Shown one piece after another: positions 34,957 through 47,984 of a DNA stretch of 64,000 bases (position 1 is the stretch's first letter; every line of letters starts with the position of its first letter). Both the position numbers and the translations under genes were made by a program. The notes below the pieces were generated by a model, which was given only the letters and a program-made list of their open reading frames with translations, searched no databases and was not told where the DNA came from. The stretch comes from Annona cherimola (taxonomy: Eukaryota > Streptophyta > Magnoliopsida > Magnoliales > Annonaceae): positions 128,496,564 through 128,560,563 of the forward strand of contig CM059971.1 in NCBI GenBank assembly GCA_030490835.1, read 5' to 3'.

Positions 34957-35371
34957 GGTGTTAATGGGTCAGGTTGGACAGATTGGAGCCTAATCCTAAT
35001 CTTAACATATTTAAAATATCTCAACCCGAATTCGTTTATTAATCCATTTAAAAAACCCTCGAACCTAACCCATTTATAACTCATTTAATAAATAGATTGG
35101 CAGGTTATTAATAGATTTTATAGCAAAATAGACAATGATCTCGTAAGGATAAACGAGAGGTTATTTTCAGCACAGAGAAATAAAAAATAAGGCAACAATG
35201 AAAAATTAGAATTAGAGCAATAGATAAAAAATCAAAATTATGCAGCAGGAGGAAGACTTAGTAGAAAAAATAACCACAGAATTTATATTTATACATATAA
35301 CTTAAATGAATTAAATGAGTTATTAAATGGGTCAAATGGATTACTAAACATGTTGATGAGTTATAGAATCT

Positions 35372-38300
35372 TGATAACTCGTATTTTTACGAGTTATCAT
35401 GACCCATTTCAGACTTGTTCCGTGCGTTAGTTCGAGAGATTAGGTTTAATTTGCATCAATTTAGCTTAATTTTCACTCGCTTTGCATTTTATGAACATTA
35501 TTTAGTTTTTAGGCATTTTTAGTTCATTTACTTAGTTTTTCCATCTTTTGCAGGAAGGACGGGACATATGAAGGCAAAGCGGACGAGTCGAATGCAGATT
35601 GAGACAAGTCAGAGGCAGGTGTATGGCGCCCAGGCACCACTTCATCTACAATATAGGTAAGTTCTGAAGTTTTTGAAGCCATTGCTTCTAGAGAGTTGGC
35701 GCCTAGGCGCCAGGCATGATCAACTACAACGTGTCAAAGAAAAGCTCAAAGCCATGAAAGTCCAGGGAGTTGGCGCCTAGGCGCCAACTAGGCATCCGTA
35801 CGCGCAAATTTCAGTGTGTAAGCTGCGCAAAGGGACTCTATAAATAGTTCCTGGGGATTCGCGCATGAAAAAAAGAGGGGAGAGAGTCCAGAGACGAACT
35901 AGAGAGCAAGAGAAAGAAGAAATCAAGATTAAAGCACGGATTGAAGAGAGAATTCAACCCCGTTGTGGAAACCGCCGGAAAACAGTTTTCTCTATTTCTT
36001 TCCACTTTTTTTTCTCTACTTCCATGGATATTTTTTACAGGGATGCAATTGTTGATCCCGAGTTGATGACAATTACCTAGGAGGGGAGGGGTGAATTGGA
36101 TATTAAAAAAAATTAAAACTTAAATTAGAAACTTTACCCCAGTTTAGTTTAATCCCCTTTGATAAGATAAATGAAAAGCAATAAGATAATAAAAACAGAA
36201 ATGAAAAATAATAGACAAGATTTATAGTGGTTCGGGCGACCTTCCCTACTCCACTCTTCCAAGCTCACACTCCCTCGTGACTTAGGTTCCACTATATATT
36301 CCGCGAATACAACTAGAGCATCTGCCATCTTCTAGAGTTTAGCTATAGGGGGCATCAACAACTAGAGCCTTCGCTCTCTTCTAGATTCTAGCTCTAGGGG
36401 GCATCAACAACTCACAGCACAAGTAGGTGACGAGTTCTACTCCAATCACACACTACTTTGCTTACACTTGATCTTAATTACCCAAACTAAATCAAGTTCA
36501 ATACAACAAGAAAAAGTAAAAGAGAATTTCTACACGTTACTGATGTGTAGAGGCAGATTTAGTGCAGAGAAGAACTTGTGAAATAGACTTAATGATTCGA
36601 CAAGCAGTTTTTGGCAGTTTGAAAGCAACGTTATTCTTCTAGATGTTGGATTGATCACTTAAAGCTCTTAGGAATGGGAGTTGTGCTCAATCAATGATGT
36701 TTCAGCTACCCTCCACGTTCATATTGAATGCCTTATATAAATGGCGAGAGAATTCGAACGTCTGGAAGTAGGTGGCGCGCATTTAATGCGCCAACGTTCG
36801 AAAAATTTCCGACCGTTGCAACCCAAGTCGCAGGTGGAGTCGACTTCGAGTGCGACTTCAGCTGTACTCAGGCTGCTCAAGTTCTTCCTCGGGTCGACTT
36901 GGTTTTGGACTTGACCCAAGTCGCAGGTGAAGTCGACTTTGGATGTGACTTCACTTCCTTAGCTTGCTTGATGAACTTGAACTTCTTTGAAATGATTTTG
37001 CTTGCTTAATTTCTTCATGCTTAATTGTCCTTCCCTTGATTTGCATCATTTAAAGTTCAGTATATTCACTTTGCATAAAATCCTTTAACTTCATGTTTCG
37101 GAATCTTGAATACTTGATCATGAAGTGTATGAAATGTCTAATTGATAGTTCTTGATTTGAATTGATGAATCCATGCATCTTTACTTGCTTTGAACTTGAT
37201 TTGATCTTCATTTGTTCTAAGTCGAATGAATGGGTCTACTTGGTCTTCAATTTTACTCAAGTCGAGCATTGAATCGACTTAGTTTGCGACTTAGCTCTTC
37301 AAAACGCGTGTTGTTAGTCTGAAGTCGAAGCTGGAGTCGACTTGGCCTGCGACTTCACCCAAGTCGCATGTGGAGTCGACTTGGTTTGCGACTTCGGCAG
37401 CTCTCGTTTTCAATTTCAACTCTGGACAGAAAATCACGTTTGAAGTCGATGTTGTAGTCGACTTGGTCTGCGACTTCACCCAAGTCGCATGCGGAGTTGA
37501 CTTCGTTTGCGACTTCGGCAACTTTGCTCCCCGATTTCAATGCTGGACGAAAATGACGTTTTGAAGTCGCTGTTGGAGTCGACTTGGGGATCGATTTGGC
37601 TTAAGTCGATGCCTGAGTCGACTTGGAAATCGACTTGACTTGTCATGCTTTATTTTTTTCATTTTTATATCCTTTAATCATCTTCACAGATATGTTAGTA
37701 ACCAAAATTTACTTTAATTAATTTGTTAATCATCAAAATATAGACTTGACTTATTTTCCACATATTTTCAACAGTAATGGATGTTGAAATCATGTCTTTG
37801 AACTAAACTTTCATTAGATGGATAGTTAGGATGATTTGAATTCTAAACTATATTGTTTCTTGGTTCTTAGAATATTCAGAAATGAATATTTGATTTTATA
37901 TATGATTATGTATGATTTACCTTTGCATGTGTGGATTTAACGCTTTTTACAAGATTAGCTACCTTGTAAAATGATTTAATTGCTTGATTTATCTTTGAAA
38001 GAGGAAAATCTCTGCCAAATCCATGTGCAAGGCATAGGTTTCTATCTTTGTATAAGGGGAGTTGTTTAATGGATAGGAATATACCGTTAAACCATGTGTA
38101 GTCATTATACAGGTTATGAACTTATCAATTTTACTTTATTTAATGGCATGGGAACATAACGATTAATTAGGGTATAATTAGCTTTATATAATGTTGGAAG
38201 GCATATATAAAGATACATGAACTTGGGCTAGTAGATCCATATGCAATCCAATTAAAAAGAACCAAAGCAATATAGTTTAGATTCAAGGAATCCGAGCTAT

Positions 38301-38561
38301 CCATCTGTCATCCCTAATCAGTAAGCTCGTTTCTAGTATTCAGTAGTCTTGTAATCTCTACTCTGATTTCTCATTGCAATCGTTAGTTCAGTTAAATCAA
38401 AAACCCAGAATTTTCCACCCATCGAAAGCAGTTTAACTAATTAATAATTTTGTTAACAATTCCTCATGGGAACGATACTTTACTCACTCTTTATTACTTG
38501 ACATGACACGTATACTTGCGTAAATAATGAGCATTTTAATTGACATATACGCAGCTCGTCA
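35372..38561 (+). mobile_element. Solo LTR (about 1.46 kb without insert), split by a second LTR
   Basis: Begins TGATAACTCG and ends GCTCGTCA, flanked by the perfect 5-bp repeat AATCT (35367-35371 and 38562-38566). The first 28 bases form a perfect palindrome with a TTTT centre. A TATA box, CTATAAATAG, lies near 35841, followed by a plausible leader. GGCGCC-containing palindromes occur near 35627, 35698 and 35771. The inner LTR at 36050-37773 interrupts it. The TGATAACTCG terminus is typical of some plant Gypsy-type LTRs; the lineage is not determined. Confidence 0.8.
36050..37773. mobile_element. Solo LTR, 1.72 kb, copy 1, with palindromic 40-bp unit arrays
   Basis: The termini are TGTTGATCCCGAG and TTTTCAACA, flanked by GCAAT (36045-36049) and GTAAT (37774-37778), four of five bases alike. 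It shares its whole length with the copy at 45679-47380, including TATAGTGGTTCGG and CTACTCCACTCTTCCAAGC. Two clusters (about 36820-36945 and 37320-37640) hold units of the form AAGTCGCA, then GAGTCGACTT, then GCGACTT. TG...CA ends and 5-bp flanks identify it as an LTR; Copia-type is likely but unproven. Confidence 0.8.
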
Positions 38562-38698
38562 AATCTCAATCCTAATTTGCTTATTTAATTAAAGGATTAA
38601 ATAGGTTGGTGGCTCATTTATTGAAAAATTTCAACTCAAACTCATTCATAAACAGGTTGAATGAATGAGTTGATAGGTTGACTATGACTATTAATACC

Positions 38699-39640
38699 TC
38701 AAGGGGCCATTAACCTCCAATGAAATGACAAATATGTCAATTCCTAATTATAATTTTATAGCTAAAATTCATATTATAATAAATTTTAAAATAATATATT
38801 ATTTGAATATGAATCTTTAATTTTGAGCAAAAAACATCAAATTATATTAAAACTTGGCCATATTCGTCATCTTACAGGAGGCTAACAACTTATTTAACGG
38901 ATTCCTAACGACATGAGTATGTGGAATTAAAATGAAAATTTATGGATTTGAAAGACATTTTTGAAAGCTTGTAGGTATAAGTAGAATTAGGAGTAAAATT
39001 GATAGGTATATGTGAAATTTGCCCTTTTTTCAATGCTTATACTATTGTCGGTCCCACAAAGATAAGCATCCATTTTTCTGAAATTTAAAGTTATCTAAAT
39101 AAGTTGTTTAGATTTTTGAAATAAAAAAATTGCAAATCCCATGCACCAGCACTTTGAGATTTATAATTCTAAAAAATCCTTAAAAGTTTGTGCATACTCA
39201 TCTTCGTAGGTGTGATGGTCGCATAGAATTAGATAAACTAATCCTCGATTTTCCTTAATTTTCAAAATTAATAATAACAAGTGGTATGGTTAAACATGAT
39301 TAGAAAAAATATTTATATATGAAGATATGAAAATAACTATTTCAATAAAATATTACAAATAAATTAAGAAATACATAATATAATATAAAATATATATAAT
39401 AATAAAGTATGAAAATGAATTTTTATAAATTTTTCGGGAAGCAACTCGGAGATTCTGAAATACATCTAATAAAACTATTTAAATTCACAATCCTTTTAGA
39501 AAAATAAAAAATCAAAAAAATTATACTAATTAGGAGTCCAAATTAGTGGTTATGATGTAATATTAATTAATATACTCTTTAATCTAGATGAAAGTTAATT
39601 AAAGAAAATAATTGAATGATTAAATAAATAAAAAATATAT
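38699..39640. other. AT-rich intergenic stretch
   Basis: I see no gene or definable element. Short inverted matches near 38750-39020 are too weak to call. Confidence 0.35.
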
Positions 39641-39644
39641 ATAT

Positions 39645-40044
39645 AACTAGACCGAACAGAAATTTTTTTTTTTTTTTAAAAAACGAAACCGGACCGATGA
39701 AACAGTCCAGTGAAGATTTTCATAAAATATATAAACATATATATTTTAACTGGACCAAACAAGCGGTCTAGTAAGTCATTTAAAAAAAATTCTTTTAACT
39801 TGACTGAACAAGCAGTCTAGTAAAGTTTTTAAAAATAAAAAAATAAAAAAAAATAAAAAATTAGACTGATGGAACAGTCCAATTAATTTTTTTTAAATTA
39901 CATATATGTAATTGGACTAAATGACGGTCCAATTATTATAATAAATAAATAAATAGTAGTATGATTGGATCGAACCAATAGTCCAGTTAGTTTTCTTTAA
40001 TAAAAAAATGCATATATGTAATTCAACCAAAGGACGGTCAAATT
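39645..40044. repeat. Array of seven short imperfect hairpins, about 50-62 bp apart
   Basis: Seven units each form a stem of about 7-9 bp around a loop of about 8 bases. They lie near 39687, 39749, 39798, 39860, 39910, 39963 and 40020. Examples: ACTGGACC...GGTCTAGT (39749) and AATTGGACT...CGGTCCAATT (39910). A half unit, ACTAGACCGAACAG, precedes at 39645. The spacers are A/T runs. Stem bases vary between units, with paired changes in some (AC/GT to AA/TT). No open reading frame spans the array. Confidence 0.7.
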
Positions 40045-41276
40045 AAAAAGGAAAAAAAAAGAAAGAGAAGAAAGAAGCGAACCGTGTTCCCATAAGTAGA
40101 TAATAACAATAATAAGAAAAAGAAAATAAAATACGTGTCCCGTTGAGGAACTATTAAAATAGACGCTATGTGCGTGACACTAAAACCACTATGGTTAATA
40201 TGAAGAACTGGCAAATGGATTCTTCTCATTGGACCAACACCTGGTAAGAAACCACAGTCAACCGATGAGTACAGCGGTAACTCGGGTTTTGTAGGCTGTA
40301 AATGCTCAATTTTGGTACGCCAAGCAATCACACAATGATAATAATTGGAGTGCTGCATCCAATAATTAAGTAAGAAGAAAAAGGGGCGGTGACGTTCAAT
40401 AGGTAAATATTTATCTTCTTCCTTCGTGCCTATGTGGTATCCGATGAGAGTAATAATAATGAAAATAGTTTTTATACATGATATTAAAATATCGGCACTA
40501 TAGAAAATATTCATCATACTATTATTATTATTATTAAAGTAACTGTGAGGGATGTCACGAAGAAAAAGAGAATTTGAACACTTAAGATTTCAAAAATGAT
40601 AAGTTAATATAATAAAAAGGGAAAGTAAGGAAACGTGTTGGTCATGCACCTACATAAATCATGCATGATGCGTATCACAAATACCCTTAAAAACATGCTG
40701 GAATAATATATATATATATATACACGTATGATAGATATTCATATCTGACAGTTGATAGGAACAGTTTAAGTCCAGCAACTAGGATCGAATCACCATTATA
40801 GCTATTTTATACCTTTAATTTTGAATATTTAACATAATATCAAAACTCCTTGATATATCTTTGTTGTACCAAAGTGGTAAAGTATGTTTACTCAAGTCTA
40901 CTTACCTTGGGTTCAAATAAGGTCTGGACCTCTTTTTAATGTGCAATTTTAGTACAAAAATTAAAATTAATTTTATTCTAATACCTATAAATACGAAATT
41001 ATAATAAAAGAAATTATATAAATATAAGTATATAGCTACGATTTAGGAAGGAGGAAAATAAAAGAAATTTTAGGAGAGTTTTGCTCCTTAAATCATTGTG
41101 AAATGTAAGTAGGCTATGCTTTTGAATTGATATTTTAGAAATATTTCTCAATGATTTATGAACTCCTTCACATGTTTGATATGTGTTTAAAATTATGCAC
41201 ATTGATATGAAAATTTTTAAATTATTTTATGATGACATGCATATTTCACTGCAAAAATCAAGATTCATGGTGAGTG
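40045..41276. other. Intergenic stretch without recognised gene
   Basis: Contains a (TA)n tract near 40702. A 159-codon minus-strand open frame at 40038-40517 shows no recognisable domain and is not called. Confidence 0.35.
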
Positions 41277-43746
41277 TGTAATGCCCTGTCGATAAAGTCA
41301 ACAATCACTACAGAAGTACAGGATAGTTGATAATGAAAGAACATACACAGGTACAATAACATAATTTCTTAGACCATTATAAACTAGGTATTTCACTATA
41401 TTCAAATGATTAGATTCATATGATACATACTTCACATTTTTATTATATTGTTCTAAAAATCAACATAAATAAATAATTCTAGATCTGTATTTATTAAGTC
41501 CTAGTCTCATCTGGTACACCAATCCCATATTGGTCTCTACCCTCATACCTATTAATTAAAAAAATTAACAAAATACAATGAGTCCGGACAAACTCAGTAA
41601 GTAGAGCATTTAAATGTAAACTAGCAAAACTTAAGTAAACAATATACATAAGGATTAACAAAATATAGATTAAATCATAAATCCAAATCCAGTTTAAAAC
41701 CATATGAATGTTGATGCTCGGGCATACATCAATGCATCATATGCATGTCATTTCTCCAATCTACACAATAAGATTTCAAATCCAATTAGAAGGTTCGGCA
41801 TCTCGCCCCATAATTCAATTCGCTGCACAACCTTAGGTTGTCATTACTGCATCCCAACATGAGTGGCCAACCCTACACAATACGGATAGATTGAAAAACA
41901 CCTTTATCTAAAATTGAAGGTGTAACTGATACCCTGCTGCCCTCACCACACATCCACAACTACTCCATATCACATTATGCGAATGACTCTAGCTTTAACC
42001 ATTACATTGAGGATCACCAGTCTCACAGACTAGATCAAAATATTTATTATCCAAATCATAAGGGCCAGACAAACGAGGTTTGCAGCCCACTAATCGTACA
42101 TGTAAGTCTGAATCAATGCTACCCAAACTATCACATCCCGATCTCCAGTCAGGATGTGCCAGCAGTTGTTATCGATTGTCCAACAACAATACTTCATAAA
42201 TCTGCAACAACAACCATAGCTCATGAATATGTCAGTATCACAAGCAATATATGCCAATGTTATAATGCATAATGCTAGCATGAATAAAGGCTAACCTTGT
42301 GTAACACCTCATTCCTAGAAATACTCAAGAACTAGTCAATGAGTGCTACACAACCTAAGAAAAATTTGGCAGCATCTCCCCATAACATACAAGGGGTAAT
42401 ATGAAATACATGACCTGATATTCATAAATATTTCAATCTGTAACATTCAATCCTACATTTATATACTTGCATTTTCATATAATAAGGACATTCATATAGA
42501 AGGAAAATCATTAAATATTACCCTTACACATCAAGCAAATATAATGATCATGCATATGTGCATCCACAGGGATTATAATCCAATCCGAAATAACAAATAC
42601 ATTTAAATGTCAAAGTGAATCCGCCTAAATAATTGTCTACATATATGATTATCAAAAAGAGCACAAATCTAAAAGAACTGAAATTAACATATTGTGCTAT
42701 GGTCTCTCATGTTTGATCTTCAACTTGTCCCATCTTTAAGTTCCCCACCTGGCATGTGATCTAAAGGTACAATAACAAACGATATGAGTCTAAATAGACC
42801 CAGCAAGTAGATAGTGGTTGCACAAAGTGGAAATAAGTATAATGATGAATACTCATATAGTGATGAAGCTAATACATATGGGTCCAATACCCACTCCCAA
42901 GATCGTATGCATATAACCACATACAAATTGAACAACACAACCAATCATCTACTCATGTCCATTAAGGGCCATGAACAACCCTCTCCTCATGTCAATCAGG
43001 GGCCATGAACAACCCCTTTACAACCAACCATTTTGAAATAACACATCATACTTAACAGACAAGGAAACATGTCGCAAACCACGCATACAACATCGACACA
43101 ATTCAAATTCAACATATAAATCTGTCACACAAGCATTTTATCAAACACATGATAGGTGGGAAATGAAAGAACCTTCGATTCATACTCTCGTTTGGGGCAA
43201 ATCAATTCACGTCACATTTCAACAATATAAAAACTGATAAGAAGTCTTTTACATCATAGAAATCGCACATTTAAAGCAAATTTCCCATGAACCCTAACTG
43301 TTACGAGCCCTATGCCTCATACCATGGAGTCGTCAGGCGCTACACATTCCCTCTAGTCTCACATCACGTTTAACATAAAATTTCATCACTAAATCGAGAA
43401 GGTGCGACATCTACTTACCTTGACCATGATTTCTCCCAAAACATCGACCCCAGATGTGGATTGCAGAGATTCGGAACCTCGGAGCTTCCCAGACTAGGAT
43501 CTATGACCTTCAAGGAAGTTAGTATAGTTTTCCTCAAGAGATCCACGGGTGGTTCGAACTGAGTGGAAGAGAAAGAAGAGGAGGAACGAAAAACCAGAAG
43601 AGGAGAAGAAGAAAACACAGTCGGGCTCGAAATGGGAAAATGAAGCCCTAGAGCGCGGGCCGCTCATGTTAATTGAACCCATTGAGTCGGTTCGGGGCAT
43701 GGGTCGGGTCCAGTCGCAATTAGTAATTTAATTTCCCGCTCTTACA
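41277..43746 (-). mobile_element. Degenerate LTR-type sequence, minus strand
   Basis: Read on the minus strand, it starts TGTAAGAGCGGGAAATTAAA (from 43746) and ends GACAGGGCATTACA (41277), a TG...CA pair. A GC-rich, CT-rich leader-like part (43420-43730) ends at a consensus donor CAAG|GTAAGT near 43418. No matching flanking duplication and no coding domains are visible. It may be one LTR of a larger decayed Gypsy-type element. Confidence 0.4.
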
Positions 43747-45678
43747 ACTTAATAATTAAAAAATTTCTCCGGGTGCCCAATTTAATAAAGGAATGAAATT
43801 TTGAAAAACATGTCTCCAAAATTTTAAAAAGATATTTTTATCCAAATATGAATTAGTTAATTAAAATAAAATAGAATTTTTTTTAAAATTCTAAAAGGTG
43901 TATTTTGTGAGCAATTAGATATATATTAATAAGAAAAAATTTCTTAATATATAAGTGTGTACATAGACAGTTATGAATTAATTTATTAATGTTAAAATCT
44001 ACCGTTAAAAAAATATATCTATAGATACGACAAATCACGCTGGCAGCACAAAAATGATGATAGCAATGGACGGTGGTGCATGGTAGGAGTTGTCAAAAGT
44101 GGATGATGCATGAGGATGGGCAACAATAATTATTTAGGCACCGATTTTTTTAAATGCAACAGCTGTAAATGAATTACAGCGGCAACCTTAAGATGAGGTT
44201 AAATAAACTATAGTAAACCACTCATTGACAGATATAAAAGAGCAGAAATGTGTGAGCGGAGTAGTTCTAAACACTAGGAGCAGGGACGTTCCAATCCAAG
44301 CATTCAGCATTTTTCCAGCAAGAAAAAAAAAGGGTAACGAGCAAAGCAGGTTCTGTTTTCAGGTTTTGAAATTGTGACTTTTCATCATGCTGGTCGTTAG
44401 TTTATTTTTGAATGCAATCAATTAAATAAAATTTAATACCATGATTAATCGTTCATATAAAATTCTGAATACATGATTTATATGCTGTTTTAAAAAAAAA
44501 TCATTTATATAATTTGCTGGACATTGCTAGTGGAAGATTGCTGGATGCCATTGTTGATATCCAATAATTAATTGAAGTGATGTATTTCTGGACATTGCAA
44601 ATCCAAGCTAAGTAACGGTCCAAGCATCCAGTTCTGATTTCTTGCTGCTTGATTTTAAAAATTTTAATAAACAGAAATTAGGGAAATGCATGGATGGATG
44701 TTTACCTTTTATACAACGTTTTTTTATTATTAACATTTCAAATCAGATTTAATTATAATATTTGAGTGATTTAGATAACTCAAGAAATGTTGGATATAAG
44801 TAATGTTAAACTGGATTTTTATTTCTTTATAATCATGTTTAAAACATGATTTATAAATAATGGAGCAATAGGTTAATCTTAATTGTTATTTCAAACCTGG
44901 AAGGTATGTGATATTAGAAACAAAAATATGAACGAAATGATAAACGAAGGATTTTTGCCATGAAAATTTTGTATAAGCTCATTATATTATCATTAAGAAA
45001 CGACCAAATTTCTAGCTTAAAATATTAAGCAGATTGCAAATTAAAAATCTGAGAAGATTAACTTAAACATGGTAAAACGGGTGACAGAATCAGTTGTAGT
45101 AAATGATTTTTAATAATTTTTGTAGATGGAGTTTTGATCTGAAATTTTGATATGATGTAAAATATATCATGATTATCATAATAAAAAAAATCAAATATAA
45201 TTTTTGGACGACATAAGTTTGGTTTAAAAATAACGTGATTGAGGCTGCTCCTGATTACACAACACTGTCCAGCACAGTGAAAATGTCAAAATAAATATAT
45301 AATGTGTATATTTATTGCTAAAATTTTTATGACGATTAATTAATGTAATTAGAGATGTATTATAGAAATTTCAGAATTAAATACCTTGATTTGTTTACAA
45401 ATCAAGATTTAAGGAAATCAGTACGCCTGATTTCAACAAATGAGGACAGTTTGAGAAATAATCAAAAATAAATATGAAAACTAAGTGAAAATGATCCAAA
45501 TTACTATATATGTTAGTAAAGAGTGTAATAAAAGATTAAGGATAGCAAGAATAATTAATAATTGATGTTATAATATGTATATGGAATTAATGGGTAAATA
45601 AGAAGATGGAACATAGTGAAAATAAGAAGAGAAAGGTTGTTTTGGAATTTAATAATAAGTTCCAGTAAATGAAATTTA
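43747..45678. other. AT-rich, possibly LTR-derived DNA
   Basis: A TATA-like ATATAAAAGAGC at 44231 is followed by a leader-like stretch, as in an LTR promoter. I see no open reading frame, element ends or gene. Confidence 0.3.
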
Positions 45679-47380
45679 TGTTGGTCCCGAGTTAATGGAA
45701 AAACCCAAGAGAGGAGAGGTGAATTGGGTTCTTATAAAATTCTTCGGTAAATTAAAACTTAACCCTTTGAAAGCTTAATCCCCTTGATTAAAACAAATAG
45801 AGAGCAATGAAATAGTGAAGGCAATAAGGTAAACAGTAGGCAAGATTTATAGTGGTTCGGACAACCTCTCCCTACTCCACTCTTCCAAGCTCACACACCG
45901 TTGTGACTTGGGTTCCACTATGTATTCCGCGAATACACTTAGAGACTCCGCTCTCTTCTAGATTCCAGCTCTAGGGGGCATACACAAACAGAGCCTATGC
46001 TCTCTTCTAGATTCTAGCTCTAGGCGGCTTGTACACTTGATACAAGTAGGTGATGAGTTCAACTCCAATCACAACTCTACTTGCAACGTCTTGGTTTGTT
46101 ACAATACACTCAAACCAAGACCAATAACAAAGAGTAATGAAAATAAGGAAGATCTACACTTTACAGAGTTGTGTAGGCAAGATTGAGCTTGAGGAAGAAC
46201 TTGTAAAAGCAACCGGTTGTATGTCGTTGAAGCTACTTGCAACTTGAAGCTCTTTCTTCCTTTGAAAATGTATAGATCACTCAAATTTAGAGAAAAGCAA
46301 ATGGGAGCTCTTGTTTGCACTTCTTTTCTCTCTTTAGACAATGTAGTGTATATATTCTCGTTTGCTTGAGTGACTATTTATAGAATAGGGAAGATTTGAA
46401 CGTTATAGAAGTGGTTGGCGCGCAATAAATGTTCCAACGTTCAAAAATTCGAACGTTGGTTCCCCAAGTCGCAGGTGGAGTCGACTTCGTTTACGACTTG
46501 GCTTCCCAAGTCGCAACTGGAGTCGACTTCGTTTGCGACTTCAGTTCCAAGTCTGAGATTAGGTCGACTTGGTTTCAGACTTGACCTCAAGTCGATCTTG
46601 GAGTCGACTTGGGTTGCGACTTGACCTGTTCTTGTGCTGAAATTTATTTGGTCCTTGCTTGATTTCTTCTAGCTTGCTTAGCTTTCCTTCTTGAATCATT
46701 TACTTCTGAAATGACTTCTAATATTTGCAAAACTCCTTGAAGAACTTGTCTTAGTTGCTTTTGATAGTAGTCTTCATGACTTGAACTTCTTCATCTTCAA
46801 CTACGTTCGAAGCTGTGCCTTGGACTTGAGAGACTTGAATTGATAGTGAGCTTATATTCTTGATTTTGGATTTGAGAAGTCCCAAGTTGATCTTCAAAGT
46901 GAGCTTGAAACTGTATCTTGAATTTTGACAAGCTCAAGTCGAACTTGGGGTCGACTTCATCTGTGACTTCACCCAAGTCGCACCTGGAGTCGACTTCGTC
47001 TGCGACTTCGGCATTTTGGTGCCCCAAAATCAGCTCTGGAGTGTTTTTCCCCACTCAAGTCGATGTTGGAGTCGACTTCGTTTGCGACTTGGCTTTTCAA
47101 GTCGCAAGTGGAGTCGACTTGGCCTGCGACTTCACCAGCTTTCCTTCCGATTTGAATTTTGCCGTGAGGTTCTGTTTCAAGTCGAATATGGAGTCGACTT
47201 TGGGATCGGCTTCACCCTAAGTCGAAGTCCAAATCGACTTGGATATCGACTGGGCTAATTCATTCCTTAAATCATTAAGCAAAATCATTAGTACTCGCAA
47301 TATACTCAAATTAGACTTTGTTAATCATCAAAACTCATGTTTTGGTCAATTTTGTTTTGTTTTAAACATTGTTTCCAACA
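45679..47380. mobile_element. Solo LTR, 1.70 kb, copy 2, with palindromic 40-bp unit arrays
   Basis: Begins TGTTGGTCCCGAG and ends TTTCCAACA, flanked by the perfect 5-bp repeat ATTTA (45674-45678 and 47381-47385). It is the same family as 36050-37773. Units of about 40 bp with AAGTCGCA...GAGTCGACTT...GCGACTT lie at about 46465-46622 and 46935-47250, with about nine GTCGAC-centred repeats in all. No internal retroelement genes, so this is a recombination-derived solo LTR. Confidence 0.9.
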
Positions 47381-47690
47381 ATTTATTTTCATTATAATAT
47401 GTAAACAAGGTTTACAAAAAGGTACAAATTTATGATCACTAAGTAAGTGATTAAGTACCTAAGATATGATTTTAGAAAATATAAATGAGGGTAAAAGGTA
47501 ATATATAGGGCTATTTGAGGAAAATTACAAAAATTATAAAAAGTATAGACCCAAATTATATGCCCTTACCCTTAAGCGACCCCCGCGACCTGACCGGTCA
47601 GGTCGAACCCCTTACCTACTCCGCGAAGGGGAAAATAGTTATAGTGCTCAACAATGACACACTAATCATACACATTTTAATTTATACTCA

Positions 47691-47981
47691 GGGTGTGTTT
47701 GGTTAGGGATAAAACTTTTGATGAAAAGTTTTTGAAGGAAAAGTTGTCAAATTGATAGAAAATGATGTGATATAATAGGAGTAATGATGAGGAGTAAAGA
47801 GAATAAAATTAAAATAGATAGGTTAGTTGTATGGGTAGTTGTATAGAAATGATTGAAAAGTAGGGTAGTTTGTATAGGAAAATGTGAAAAAATAATTAAA
47901 AAATAGAGTAGTTATGGAGAGTGAAAAGTTTTGGATTGAAAAGTTTTGGTTGACATTTTTTTGCCCCAAACAAACGCACTC
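47691..47981. mobile_element. Tourist-like MITE, family M
   Basis: Ends GGGTGTGTTTGG and CAAACGCACTC, flanked by TCA (47688-47690 and 47982-47984). Full-length and well preserved, inverse in orientation to the copy at 523. Confidence 0.85.
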
Positions 47982-47984
47982 TCA

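Larger units (their letters stand above)
34957..38698. mobile_element. Probable host element carrying the nested LTRs
   Basis: The left edge AAGGTGTTAATGGGTCAGG is mirrored by ATTAATACC at the right edge, and related GGGTC/AGGTTG composition lies inside both edges. The outer LTR at 35372-38561 is inserted in it. The target duplication of this outermost element is not clear. Confidence 0.35.

Noticed and set aside
36728..37564. Several open frames with recurring Val-Asp-Phe and Ser-Arg patterns
   Set aside because: They are translations of the 40-bp palindromic units in the solo LTR, as are those near 46415-47258.
39645..40044. CRISPR-like repeat array
   Set aside because: The units are degenerate hairpins, the spacers are A/T runs, there are no cas genes, and the window is plant nuclear DNA.
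40038..40517. 159-codon minus-strand open frame
   Set aside because: It begins beside the hairpin array in low-complexity DNA, has no recognisable domain, and no splice or promoter context supports it.
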